DNA of 64,000 nt. It comes from Rothia mucilaginosa (GTDB lineage: Bacteria; Actinomycetota; Actinomycetes; Actinomycetales; Micrococcaceae). Under the pieces are notes generated by a model. The model searched no databases, was not told the origin of the DNA, and worked only from the letters and a program-made list of their open reading frames with translations. Positions within the stretch are counted from its first letter, which is position 1. Each line of letters begins with the position of its first letter. A program made the translations under genes and the position numbers. The stretch is from the NCBI RefSeq assembly GCF_019334805.1, contig NZ_CP079822.1, positions 1,984,001 to 2,048,000 on the forward strand, read 5' to 3'. This document shows, piece by piece, positions 45,825 to 54,305 of this stretch.

Positions 45825-46087
45825 GGAGTACCTTTCGAGTGAGAATCTCAGGTGAGAGACGAGTGAGAGTGCGCCTCGACGAGCGGATATCACACGCGGA
45901 TACCCCTCTAGAGACAGTCCTAAGTATAACGCGCCCCCGCCTTCACACCCGTGCGTACCACCGCTCAAATGAGCGTGATATGCCGCCCATCAGCGAACTT
46001 ACCGCAACCAGCGGCAACAGCGCACCGAAAGGGAGGTACAGGGAATAGTGAAGGAGAGGACGCGTTCATCGTCTATAGGGGGAGGGG

Positions 46088-47275
46088 CTACTGTGCGCCT
46101 TCACCAGGAATACCGCCGGGTGCCTCAGCGCCGGGAGCATTTACACCGCCAGCTACACCGCCCGCATCAGGGGCACCGGGCGCTGCGCTCGGCTGAGCCG
46201 TCGCAGCTGCAGGCTGAGTCGCCACAGGCTGCGCGGGAGCCGCAGGCGCCTGGGTAGCGGCAGGTTGAGGAGCCTGAGCCGCGCCACCCTGACCAGCAGA
46301 CCCCTGACCGGCACCACCGTTCTGGGAGCCAGTGTACTGATGGGAACCGTTCTGGGCGGCAGGAGCCTGCGCACCACCGTTCTGCGCGGCACCATTCTGA
46401 GCAGTGCCCTGAGCCGCGCCGTTACCCGAAGTATTCGCGCCGGTGTGTGCGCCAGCATTAGCTGCCACGGTGCTGTCATCAGTTACCGTCGGGGTATAGG
46501 TCGAGGAAGGATGCGCACGCGGAGTCTGCGTCGGCTTCGGGGTCAATGCGGGATCGTACTGCTGAGGCGAAATCACCAACCAGCGCTTCGCCTCCTCATC
46601 GTACTCAGCGTAGAGAGCCTTAATCTCCGCAGCCTCAGTATCCTCCAGAGGCTTAGTCGTATTGGTTGCCTTCTCAACCTGCAAGCCGTGCGCCTGAGTA
46701 ACAGAACACGCCCACGAATACTTAGTGCCGCGGGTCGTCGGCTGCTTATCGGTCAGGCGGAAGGTCCACTCACCATCAACCAGCCAGTTCGTGCCGGGCG
46801 CATAGAAGGCGCGCAGCTTCTCCAAAGAAGCACGCTGAACAGAATTATCCTGATGAACCACCTGCAGGGCCGGACCGGGATCACCGGTCATGCGGGCGTA
46901 ATTCACCGCCGCCGCAAAATACGCGAAAGTGGTGCGCAGGCTACGGGCGTTCTTCTCGTACATGCTCTCATCCTCAACGGGGATGGGTACGGCGCTCGCC
47001 TTAGAATCCACGCTTGCCGGGCTGGCGGTCGGCTCAATCGTGTAGACCTGACCGGTCTCCGGGTCAGTGCTACTCATCGGGGCTGCGCCATGACCGGGAA
47101 CGTACTTGGTCCACTTCAGCTCGCCCGACAGGTTATCGTAGGCACCCGCAATCGAAGCGGAAGCAGTGGGGGAGGCGGTCGCCTCCTCAGTCTTTTTGGA
47201 ACCGCAAGCGGCAAGCATAGCGCCCAGGGCGGCAGTGCCCGTGAGCGCAATAAAGTGGCGGCGGCTGTGAATCAT
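46088..47275 (-). CDS. DUF6318-like lipoprotein, array member 4
   Basis: A 395-residue lipoprotein, the longest of the array: SRRHFIALTGTAALGAMLAAC with Cys24. The domain has KNARSLRTTFAYFAAAVNYA and RMTGDPGPAL, then WLVDGEWTFRLTDKQPTTRG. After about residue 255 it becomes a Gln/Ala/Gly/Pro-rich disordered tail of some 140 residues ending in GGVNAPGAEAPGGIPGEGAQ, likely to extend through the wall. AAGGGG lies upstream of the ATG. Confidence 0.77.
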   Translation of the reverse strand: MIHSRRHFIALTGTAALGAMLAACGSKKTEEATASPTASASIAGAYDNLSGELKWTKYVPGHGAAPMSSTDPETGQVYTIEPTASPASVDSKASAVPIPVEDESMYEKNARSLRTTFAYFAAAVNYARMTGDPGPALQVVHQDNSVQRASLEKLRAFYAPGTNWLVDGEWTFRLTDKQPTTRGTKYSWACSVTQAHGLQVEKATNTTKPLEDTEAAEIKALYAEYDEEAKRWLVISPQQYDPALTPKPTQTPRAHPSSTYTPTVTDDSTVAANAGAHTGANTSGNGAAQGTAQNGAAQNGGAQAPAAQNGSHQYTGSQNGGAGQGSAGQGGAAQAPQPAATQAPAAPAQPVATQPAAATAQPSAAPGAPDAGGVAGGVNAPGAEAPGGIPGEGAQ

Positions 47276-47484
47276 AGTGATCCCCTTGAATGTGCTGTGA
47301 TGCGGAAGTATCGGTGATAAGTGAAGAGCTCACGTCCTAATCCTCAGCCTAACATCACGCCCCTCACAGGAGGGCGCGAAGCAGTCACCCGCGGGGCGGG
47401 CAGAGGCATATTGAGGCGAAAATGGGCGGACCTCATCTAGCCCTAGCCTATAGACTTCACGCGTGGCACACAAATAAAAGCCCT

Positions 47485-47534
47485 CATCCGTGCCTCATAT
47501 CACCCAATATGACGGGTTCTTTGAGGCACGGATG
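47485..47534 (-). terminator. Terminator after array member 5
   Basis: CATCCGTGCCTCA and TGAGGCACGGATG pair (13 bp); on the minus strand GGGCTTTTATT follows. Confidence 0.83.
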
Positions 47535-47544
47535 CAAAGAAGCT

Positions 47545-48426
47545 TTAGGCTGAACCTCGAATATAACGAGCCGCCTTAGGGGAGGTACTCGCATTCGGGG
47601 TCGGCTGCGCGCTCGGAGTATTCGTGGACGGTTCAGGGTTAGCCGCAGGGGTGGCGGTAGCACTCGGGGAAGACTTCGGATCCTCCAGCATCTGCCAGCC
47701 CTGTTCACCAAAGTAGACGTAAGCGTCCGCCTTCTGATTACTGCCGTAGATACCGGTGAGCTGCTCACGCTGGCGGGTCTCATGGTTGAACAGGAACGCG
47801 TTCTCGTCCACCTTCAGGGTCGCCTTCCAGCAGTAGACGTCCTGCTCGGTGGCGGGCACCGGCTGCGGCGAGCTCAGGTTAATGCACATGGGGTGGTTGT
47901 TCTTAGAGACCAGCCAGCCGATGTTGTAGCGGTAGATATCGCGGTACATCTGTGCCATGTTGCTAAAGTGCTCCTGGCCGGGCAGGTTCATGAAGGGATC
48001 GGTGTCGCCGGTGAGGAGCATATAGTTCTGCGCCGCGCCCCAGTACTGCAAGAAGGCGTGCAGGCCCTCAACGGTGCGGTCTTTAGCTTCCGGAGGCATG
48101 GTGGGACGGGGGACATTAATGGCTCGATGGCTCAGGGTGCCGTTCGAGAAATTTCCGGAACGTTCAAAGAAGTAATCCGGCAGAAGAGCAGGTCCGCGAC
48201 CATCCAGAGCCGACGCAGGCAGAGGCTCGGCGTACGTAATACTGCGCGTGGTGGTCGCAGATTTAGTCTGGGTGCTCTGAGGCGCCGGTGCGGCATCAGT
48301 GGGAGAGGGATCAGTGAGTGGTTGAGGGCGAGAAACTGCGCTGGGGCTGCAAGCGCTTGCGAGTGCACTCAATGCTGCTCCGGAAGAAAGAGCAAGAAGA
48401 TGGCGACGTGACAGCGAACCGAACAT
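47545..48426 (-). CDS. DUF6318-like lipoprotein, array member 5
   Basis: A 293-residue lipoprotein from ATG 48426 (GAAAGG 6 nt upstream); the TTG two codons earlier is less likely. SRRHLLALSSGAALSALASAC gives Cys26. The core is EGLHAFLQYWGAAQNY and MLLTGDTDPF. It is the most divergent member, with two extra cysteines (MCINLSS and VYCWKATL) that could form a disulfide, and a Pro/Ser/Thr tail. Being first in the transcriptional order, it has its own promoter candidate (TAGAAT, 48646-48651). Confidence 0.76.
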   Translation of the reverse strand: MFGSLSRRHLLALSSGAALSALASACSPSAVSRPQPLTDPSPTDAAPAPQSTQTKSATTTRSITYAEPLPASALDGRGPALLPDYFFERSGNFSNGTLSHRAINVPRPTMPPEAKDRTVEGLHAFLQYWGAAQNYMLLTGDTDPFMNLPGQEHFSNMAQMYRDIYRYNIGWLVSKNNHPMCINLSSPQPVPATEQDVYCWKATLKVDENAFLFNHETRQREQLTGIYGSNQKADAYVYFGEQGWQMLEDPKSSPSATATPAANPEPSTNTPSAQPTPNASTSPKAARYIRGSA

Positions 48427-49012
48427 ACGCAACCTTTCGCAAGAGTAAAGATGGGCAGGCAGTAACGGGTAGCTCGGATGCAGTGAACCTCAACGGCAGT
48501 TGATTGCAGTTGCGTGAGGGGGCGGTGAGCGTTCCCGATGGGGGTGGCATACCGCGGTGAGTACGGATGCGATACGAAGGGCAGGTCAGAAGCCGCCTGA
48601 AGGAATCGGTGTGGATTATGACCTGCCTGGTTGTCGTGCTCAACGATTCTAAGCGTACTTTCAGGTTCACAATGACCATATCTGCGCTTAAAGGTAAAAA
48701 GTTATCAAATCTTAATATTTGCCCGTTTTATGCGGGTTATAAAACGTACCAATGTGTTCGAGATAACCGCAATAAGATGCGCTGTTTTCCCGCGGAAACT
48801 TAGGGATTTTCTAATCTTTTCTTCTTGTGAATAAATCATAAATTGGAGTTGTTGCACCCTGTGCGCAAGTAGTATCTCAACCTCTTCAGGTTGTCCAAAC
48901 ACCTATCAAAAACACCTCAACATGAGCCCCCAAACAACCCGTAGCCGTAACGCGCCCACCGTAACGCCCAAACATGGCATGAAGCAGGTGCACCCTATGG
49001 GACAATAGCGCT
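48427..49012. other. Divergent region between lipoprotein array and GTPases
   Basis: It contains the -10 candidate TAGAAT (minus strand, 48646-48651), an AT-rich stretch with the dyad CGTTTTAT (48724-48731) and ATAAAACG (48739-48746), and the GTPase -10 box at 49001. Nothing looks coding. Confidence 0.55.
49001..49012 (+). promoter_or_regulatory. -10 box for leaderless GTPase mRNA
   Basis: GACAAT (49001-49006) lies 6 nt before the GTG at 49013, with no Shine-Dalgarno site. It is a weaker match than the others because it starts with G. Confidence 0.5.
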
Positions 49013-50974
49013 GTGACTACCACCGACTATGCGCAGCTCAAAGTAGCTCGCGAACTGCTCACTCGAATCCCCCTCCCGCTCGACGTAGAAGCCGGCGAAA
49101 CCCCCGGCACCCCCTACACCGTCACCCACGACGGCACCGCAGAGCACGGCACCGCCACCGCACGCACCCTGCTCGCAGCCATGGCACGACAACTCGACGA
49201 CTACATCCTGCCGCGCAGCGCCAGCGTCGATAACCCCCTCACCATCGTGGTCGGCGGCTCCACCGGCGCCGGCAAATCCACCCTCGTCAACACCCTGCTC
49301 GGCGAACCGCTCACCCAGTCCGGCGCGATTCGACCCACCACCCGCCACCCCGTACTCCTGCACCGCGCAGAAGACGAGGCGGCACTGTCACCCGAACGCT
49401 TCCTGCCCACCCTGCCGCGCACCCGCACCTCCGGCATGAACGCCGGATCGCAGGCACTACCGGGCCTTGACCCGAAGATTGCGCGCGCCCTCATTCCTAT
49501 TACTACCTCGGCGCTACCGCAGGGCATCGCGCTCATTGATGCGCCCGATATCGACTCCGTCTCCGAAGAAAACCGCACCCTCGCCAAGGAACTGCTCTCC
49601 GCAGCAGACCTGTGGCTCTTCGTCACCACCGCCAACCGCTACGCCGACGCCGTGCCCTGGGAGCTACTCCACGAGGCTGCCGCGCGCTCCATCGCAATTG
49701 CCGTGGTGCTCAACCGCGTGCCCGAAGGCGACGAAGAAGCCATTGAAAACGACCTGCGACGCATGCTCGACGAGGCGGGAATCCACGCCGTGCTGATTCA
49801 CACCGTCACCGAACAGCCGCGCGATGAAAGCGGCATGCTCGCCCCCGTCAGCCTCGCCCCTCTGACCCTGTGGATCCGCGAACTCGGCGCCGACGCGCCC
49901 GCCCGCGCCGCCATTGCCCGGCAGACTCTCGCCGGTGCCGTCGAAACCCTCGCCGGTAACCTGCAGGTGCTCGCCGCCGAGCAGGCACGCCAGCAGGCGG
50001 CACACCAGTCGCTTGCCGCCATCGCCGCCGAAGAATACGAGGATGCGCTGGCCACCATCGACGGCGCCCTCTCCGACGGCTCCCTGCTGCGCGGCGAAGT
50101 GCTCTCGCGCTGGCACGACTTCGTGGGAACCGGCGACTTCTTCCGCTCCCTCGACAGCACCATCGGTCGCCTGCGTGACCGCGTCGGCTCCGCACTGCGC
50201 GGTCAGCCCGCCGCCGCCCAGAAGGTAGAAGACGCTCTCGAAAGCGGCATCCACGCCGTCGTGCTGGATGCAGCTGCCCGCGCCTCCGAAAACACCCGCA
50301 CCCGCTGGCATGCCAGCCGTGCCGGACGCTCCCTGCTGGCGCGCCTGGATGTGCTGCAGGCTGTTTCTGTTGCGCCGCAGACGGCCTCCGCCGCGGCGCC
50401 CGAACAGAACGCAGAAGCTACCGGCGATACGAAGGGTGAAGTGCAGTCCGCCGAGGACATCTTCTCCGCAGCCGTTGCCGAACAGATCCGCCTCTGGCAG
50501 GGCTCCGTGCTCGAAATGATTCGCGAAGAAGGCGCCGACAAGCGCAAACGTGCCCGCTTCCTCTCCCTGGGCGTGAATGCCACCGCCGTGATGCTCATGG
50601 TCGCCGCGTTCAGCCTCACCGGCGGCATCACCGGTATTGAGGCGGGTATCGCCGGCGGTAGCGGCGTGGTCGGCACCAAGCTGCTCGAGTCCATCTTCGG
50701 TGAAGACGCGGTGCGCCGCATGGCAACCCGCGCCCGCACCGACCTGCTCGAACGCATGGCGGATCTGCTCACCGAGCACGCTCAGCCCTTCACCGCCGTA
50801 CTGGAAGAAACCGACCCGCAGGCTGAGGCCGAGGACATTCACCGCGCCGCCGAGCAGGTGCAGAAAATTGCCGCGGAGATGAGCGCGCAGAGCCAGGCTG
50901 CCCAGGCAAAGGGTGCTCAGGTACAGGGCGCGCAGACACAGGGCGCGCAGACTCCCTGGTCGGCTACATCATAG
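49013..50974 (+). CDS. Dynamin-like membrane GTPase, first of a pair
   Basis: A 653-residue GTPase. P-loop GGSTGAGKSTL near residue 80, switch II region DAPDIDS near 175, and a base-specificity motif reading LNRVP near 233. A long helical region follows, then hydrophobic segments at about 520-560 (VMLMVAAFSLTGGITGIEAGIAGGSGVVG) and an Ala/Gln-rich coiled end. The plan fits bacterial dynamin-like proteins of actinobacteria, which come in adjacent pairs and bind or remodel membranes. The next gene encodes the partner, 87 nt on. Exact role unknown. Confidence 0.78.
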   Translation: MTTTDYAQLKVARELLTRIPLPLDVEAGETPGTPYTVTHDGTAEHGTATARTLLAAMARQLDDYILPRSASVDNPLTIVVGGSTGAGKSTLVNTLLGEPLTQSGAIRPTTRHPVLLHRAEDEAALSPERFLPTLPRTRTSGMNAGSQALPGLDPKIARALIPITTSALPQGIALIDAPDIDSVSEENRTLAKELLSAADLWLFVTTANRYADAVPWELLHEAAARSIAIAVVLNRVPEGDEEAIENDLRRMLDEAGIHAVLIHTVTEQPRDESGMLAPVSLAPLTLWIRELGADAPARAAIARQTLAGAVETLAGNLQVLAAEQARQQAAHQSLAAIAAEEYEDALATIDGALSDGSLLRGEVLSRWHDFVGTGDFFRSLDSTIGRLRDRVGSALRGQPAAAQKVEDALESGIHAVVLDAAARASENTRTRWHASRAGRSLLARLDVLQAVSVAPQTASAAAPEQNAEATGDTKGEVQSAEDIFSAAVAEQIRLWQGSVLEMIREEGADKRKRARFLSLGVNATAVMLMVAAFSLTGGITGIEAGIAGGSGVVGTKLLESIFGEDAVRRMATRARTDLLERMADLLTEHAQPFTAVLEETDPQAEAEDIHRAAEQVQKIAAEMSAQSQAAQAKGAQVQGAQTQGAQTPWSATS

Positions 50975-51061
50975 TCGGGGCAACGCGCTCAACCGCCTGT
51001 CACCAGATCATCTCCACAGCGCACCACCACACAGCGCACCACAGACGAAGAAAAACGCACT

Positions 51062-52912
51062 ATGACTACCCCCGAGAATAAATCCGAGAACAAAGCCGCT
51101 GAGCGCCATACCGAGCGAGGCGCCACCCCTGCCGTGGCGACCTCGCCCTTCGCGCGCTCCGTCGCATCCCTGAAAGAAGCCATCAGCTACGGTGAAGGAC
51201 GAGTCCCCGAAACCGTCCTGCTTGACGCCGCCGAAACCCTCGAACGCCTCAGTCAGCGCCGCGAACTCTCCACCGAACACACCGTCATCGGCTTCTTCGG
51301 CGCGACCGGCAGCGGCAAATCCACGCTCTTCAACGCCATCGCCGGGCAGAATATTGCCCTCTCCGCCCCCACGCGCCCGACCACCTCCACCGTGCAGGCG
51401 GCTATCTGGGAGGCAGAAGGCAGCGAAGAACTGCTCGACTGGCTCGGCATTGACAAGCGCGTCTACCCGCAAACTCAGGCGCTCACCGCCGAAGGAGACG
51501 CAGCCGGGGGAGCGGCGGCACCCAACGCCGTCACCGAGCCGGCACCCGGACTCTTCAACCGCATCCGCCGTGCAGTAGGCGGACGCGGCGAAATGCGCAC
51601 CCGCACCGGCGGCCTCATCCTGCTGGACATGCCCGACTTCGACTCGGTTACCACCACCAACCGTGACCTCGCCGCCCGCATGATGCGCTACGTGGACGTA
51701 CTCGTCTGGGTTGTCGACCCCCAAAAGTACGCCGATGCCGTCATCCACCGCGACTTCATGGTGCCGCTTGCCGCATCCGGCGCGCAGGCGCTCTGCGTGC
51801 TCAACCAGGCGGACAAACTTGCACCCGCCGAGGTACCCGCAGTGCTCGCATCCCTCACCCGCCTGCTCCAGGCTGAGGGCACCGAAGCGCACCTGCTCGC
51901 CGCACCCATCGCCGTCTCCGCGCGAACCGGTGAGGGTGTCGACGTGCTGCGCGACCTGCTCGCCCAAGTAGCCGCCGCCAAGAGCCTGTCCCTGCAGCGA
52001 ACCGACGCGCAGCTGCACGCCACCGCCTCCCAGCTGCGCACCTACGCCGGGGGAGAGGGGACTGTACTCGCCGGAGCCTACGCCCTCGAAGCGGAGCAGA
52101 AGCTCGTGCAGGCGTGCTACACCTCCAGCCAGGCTGAGCAGGTTTTGCAGGCGGCAACCGCCTCCTACCGCCGCGCCGCGGGACAGCACACCGGCTGGAT
52201 CCTCACCCGCTGGATGAGCCGTCTGAAAGCTGACCCCCTGCGCCGCCTGCACCTGGGGCAGCAGGACGAAACGAAGAGCGCGTCTAAGGCGGAGAAGTCC
52301 TCGGGCATGCTCGGCTCCGATAGCGAGAACGCACCCGAGCTGGTGGCATCCTCGCTACCTCCGCTGAGCGCCGCGCAGAAGGCAGGCATGGCAAACGCTG
52401 TACGCCAATACAGCAAGCAGATGGCGGCCCGCATCGACGAGCCATGGAAACGTAGCATGAAGGAAGCCGCCCTCTCCCGCGAGGCGGAGCTACCCGAACT
52501 GCTTGAACGGGACATGATGCGCATCGACTACGGTCTGGATCGCACCCGCGCCCCCTGGGTCATCTTCAACGCCCTGCAGTGGATTGCGCTACTGAGCGCC
52601 CTGGTAGGTGTCGGCTGGCTGACCCTCATCTCCGGCATGGCGTACCTGCAGATTCAACTGCCGCCCGCGCCGACTCCCGAAGGCTCCCCGGTACCCCTGC
52701 CGACCCTGCTTCTGCTGCTGGGCATACTCCTCGGCATCGCCTCGGCGGGTGTGGGCAGGTTGCTTACCGCCATGGGCTCACGCTACTACGCACGTAAACT
52801 GCGGGGTCGCCTGCAGACCGGCGTTGAGAAGGCGGTACAGTCCTGCGTGGTCGCCCCGGTGCAGCTGGAAGCTAAGCGCCTCAACTCCTACCGTAAAGCC
52901 CTGGACATTTAG
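51062..52912 (+). CDS. Dynamin-like membrane GTPase, second of a pair
   Basis: A 616-residue GTPase with P-loop FGATGSGKSTL near residue 79, DMPDFDS near 189 and LNQADKL near 248, the last a good G4 motif. Two membrane helices lie at about 504-526 and 546-566, separated by a short Pro-rich loop, after a long helical stalk. It differs enough from the first protein to be a distinct subfamily, so a heteromeric complex is plausible. Only a weak ribosome site (GAAG) precedes the ATG, and translation may depend on the upstream gene. Confidence 0.78.
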   Translation: MTTPENKSENKAAERHTERGATPAVATSPFARSVASLKEAISYGEGRVPETVLLDAAETLERLSQRRELSTEHTVIGFFGATGSGKSTLFNAIAGQNIALSAPTRPTTSTVQAAIWEAEGSEELLDWLGIDKRVYPQTQALTAEGDAAGGAAAPNAVTEPAPGLFNRIRRAVGGRGEMRTRTGGLILLDMPDFDSVTTTNRDLAARMMRYVDVLVWVVDPQKYADAVIHRDFMVPLAASGAQALCVLNQADKLAPAEVPAVLASLTRLLQAEGTEAHLLAAPIAVSARTGEGVDVLRDLLAQVAAAKSLSLQRTDAQLHATASQLRTYAGGEGTVLAGAYALEAEQKLVQACYTSSQAEQVLQAATASYRRAAGQHTGWILTRWMSRLKADPLRRLHLGQQDETKSASKAEKSSGMLGSDSENAPELVASSLPPLSAAQKAGMANAVRQYSKQMAARIDEPWKRSMKEAALSREAELPELLERDMMRIDYGLDRTRAPWVIFNALQWIALLSALVGVGWLTLISGMAYLQIQLPPAPTPEGSPVPLPTLLLLLGILLGIASAGVGRLLTAMGSRYYARKLRGRLQTGVEKAVQSCVVAPVQLEAKRLNSYRKALDI

Positions 52913-52936
52913 CGGCATATCATCTGAAAACCGCAT

Positions 52937-52981
52937 AAAAGAATCCCTCCCCACCTCAATGAGGCGGGGAGGGATTCTTTT
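52937..52981. terminator. Bidirectional terminator
   Basis: AAAAGAATCCCTCCCC pairs with GGGGAGGGATTCTTTT (16 bp) with inner CCTC/GAGG. A and T runs flank both arms, so it serves both the GTPase genes and the convergent regulator. Confidence 0.93.
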
Positions 52982-53006
52982 CGTGAAAACTATCTATAAC
53001 GGAGCC

Positions 53007-53894
53007 TTAGCTTTCCTCAACATCCGAGGCTGAGTGAGAAGTAGAAAGCTCACGCAGACCGTTTGTAATCGCCTGAGCAGCCTTGACGACCAGCTCGGGG
53101 TAGTTGCGGTTCGGCTGGCGGGTCATACGATCAATCGGACCCGAGATAGAGACAGCCGCAATCACCTTGCCACCGGGAGCGCGCACCGGAGCGGAGACCG
53201 AGGCGGTACCGCGCTCGCGCTCGCCCACGGACTGCGCCCAGCCGATGCGGCGCACAGCCGCGAGCATGGCGGCGCTGAAGTGCGCATCGCGCAGGCCTTC
53301 AACAATGCGGTTCTGGTCTTCCCATGCGAGCAGCACCTGGGCGGCGGAACCAGCCTGCATGGACAGCTGGGTGCCCACCGGGATGGATTCGTGCATGCCG
53401 GAGGGGCGTGCCGCGGTCGCAACGCACACGCGCCAGTCGCCCTGGCGGCGGTACAGCTGGGTGGACTCGTCAGCTTCGAGGCTGAGCTTCTGCAGAATCG
53501 GGTCGGCCACGGTGATGAGCTCATCAGAAATGGTGGCGGAGGCGAGTTCGGTCAGACGGGGGCCGAGCATGAAGCGTCCCTGCACGTCGCGGGCTACGAG
53601 GCGGTGATGTGCCAGTGCCACGGCGAGGCGGTGCGCGGTGGGGCGCGCCAGACCGGTTGCCTTGACGAGGTCACCCAGAGATACGGGTCCTGCCTCGAGG
53701 CAATCAAGAATGAGGGTCGCCTTGTCGAGCACGCCAACGCCGGAGGAGCCGTGGGAGTTTACCTCTACCATCTGCTCGTCGGCGGCCATGTGTTCGGGCG
53801 GCTTGACGGGGTCGACAATCGGTGCGTTGTGGTATGTGGATGCGTTGGGGTGACGCATTCCGTGTGCGTTAAAACGTGAAGCGGAAGGAGTCAT
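53007..53894 (-). CDS. IclR-family regulator, NdgR/LtbR-like
   Basis: A 295-residue regulator. A winged helix-turn-helix lies at about 55-115 (SLGDLVKATGLARPTAHRLAVAL) and the IclR effector domain at about 125-285. Known orthologues beside leuCD (NdgR in Streptomyces, LtbR in Corynebacterium) control leuCD and leuB, so leucine-pathway control is likely here. The extra N-terminus of about 45 residues is accepted because TAGAAT ends 6 nt before ATG 53894, implying a leaderless message; internal ATG codons near residue 42 are alternatives. An operator-like dyad covers its own -10 box. Confidence 0.88.
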   Translation of the reverse strand: MTPSASRFNAHGMRHPNASTYHNAPIVDPVKPPEHMAADEQMVEVNSHGSSGVGVLDKATLILDCLEAGPVSLGDLVKATGLARPTAHRLAVALAHHRLVARDVQGRFMLGPRLTELASATISDELITVADPILQKLSLEADESTQLYRRQGDWRVCVATAARPSGMHESIPVGTQLSMQAGSAAQVLLAWEDQNRIVEGLRDAHFSAAMLAAVRRIGWAQSVGERERGTASVSAPVRAPGGKVIAAVSISGPIDRMTRQPNRNYPELVVKAAQAITNGLRELSTSHSASDVEES

Positions 53895-53898
53895 TCTT

Positions 53899-53917
53899 AT
53901 ATTCTATCTCAGAATAT
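53899..53917. promoter_or_regulatory. Operator-like dyad over the regulator's -10 box
   Basis: ATATTCT, 5-nt spacer, AGAATAT: perfect arms. The regulator's minus-strand -10 box TAGAAT (53901-53906) lies within it, so the bound protein would block its own gene. Confidence 0.6.
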
Positions 53918-53988
53918 GAAAGATACCCCGGACTTCGTGGACTCTTTCGGGTGCACAGCTGAAGATGGAATCACCCCCTACGGGATAA

Positions 53989-54007
53989 ATTATGAGTTTT
54001 TCATAAT
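53989..54007. promoter_or_regulatory. Second dyad with the same 7-5-7 geometry
   Basis: ATTATGA, 5-nt spacer, TCATAAT: perfect arms, with sequence unlike that of the first dyad. It lies between the two divergent genes. Confidence 0.5.
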
Positions 54008-54305
54008 AAGTGTTTATGTGTGTTTATGGGTGAAAATGTGTGAAAAAGCCGCAGGAAAATGCGCGCAATCCCGCAAAATTACCCTGGAGTCATAGAGTAA
54101 ACCCACATAAAAACACTCGCTAGTTCGGGGTGTTTCTAGGCCGTCTCACAGGCTAAGAATCCGTGAAAAAATATGCGACACGCCGCAGGGAAATACCGAT
54201 TTGAGGGTCCCATCGGGTACATAATCCGCCCCTTAACTCCGCAAACTTGCGGCACGCACCACACCGAACGCATCCACCGTAGGAACGCATCAAGCAGGAG
54301 AAAGC

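Larger units (their letters stand above)
53895..54305. other. Divergent region between the IclR regulator and leuC
   Basis: It contains two 7-5-7 dyads (53899-53917 and 53989-54007), GTGTTTATG-type repeats at about 54010-54045, and a possible leuC -10 region (CATAAT near 54222). No leader peptide with leucine codons was found. Confidence 0.6.

Noticed and set aside
54120..54305. Leucine leader peptide before leuC
   Set aside because: Short frames in the region contain no leucine codon cluster and no terminator/antiterminator pair was found.
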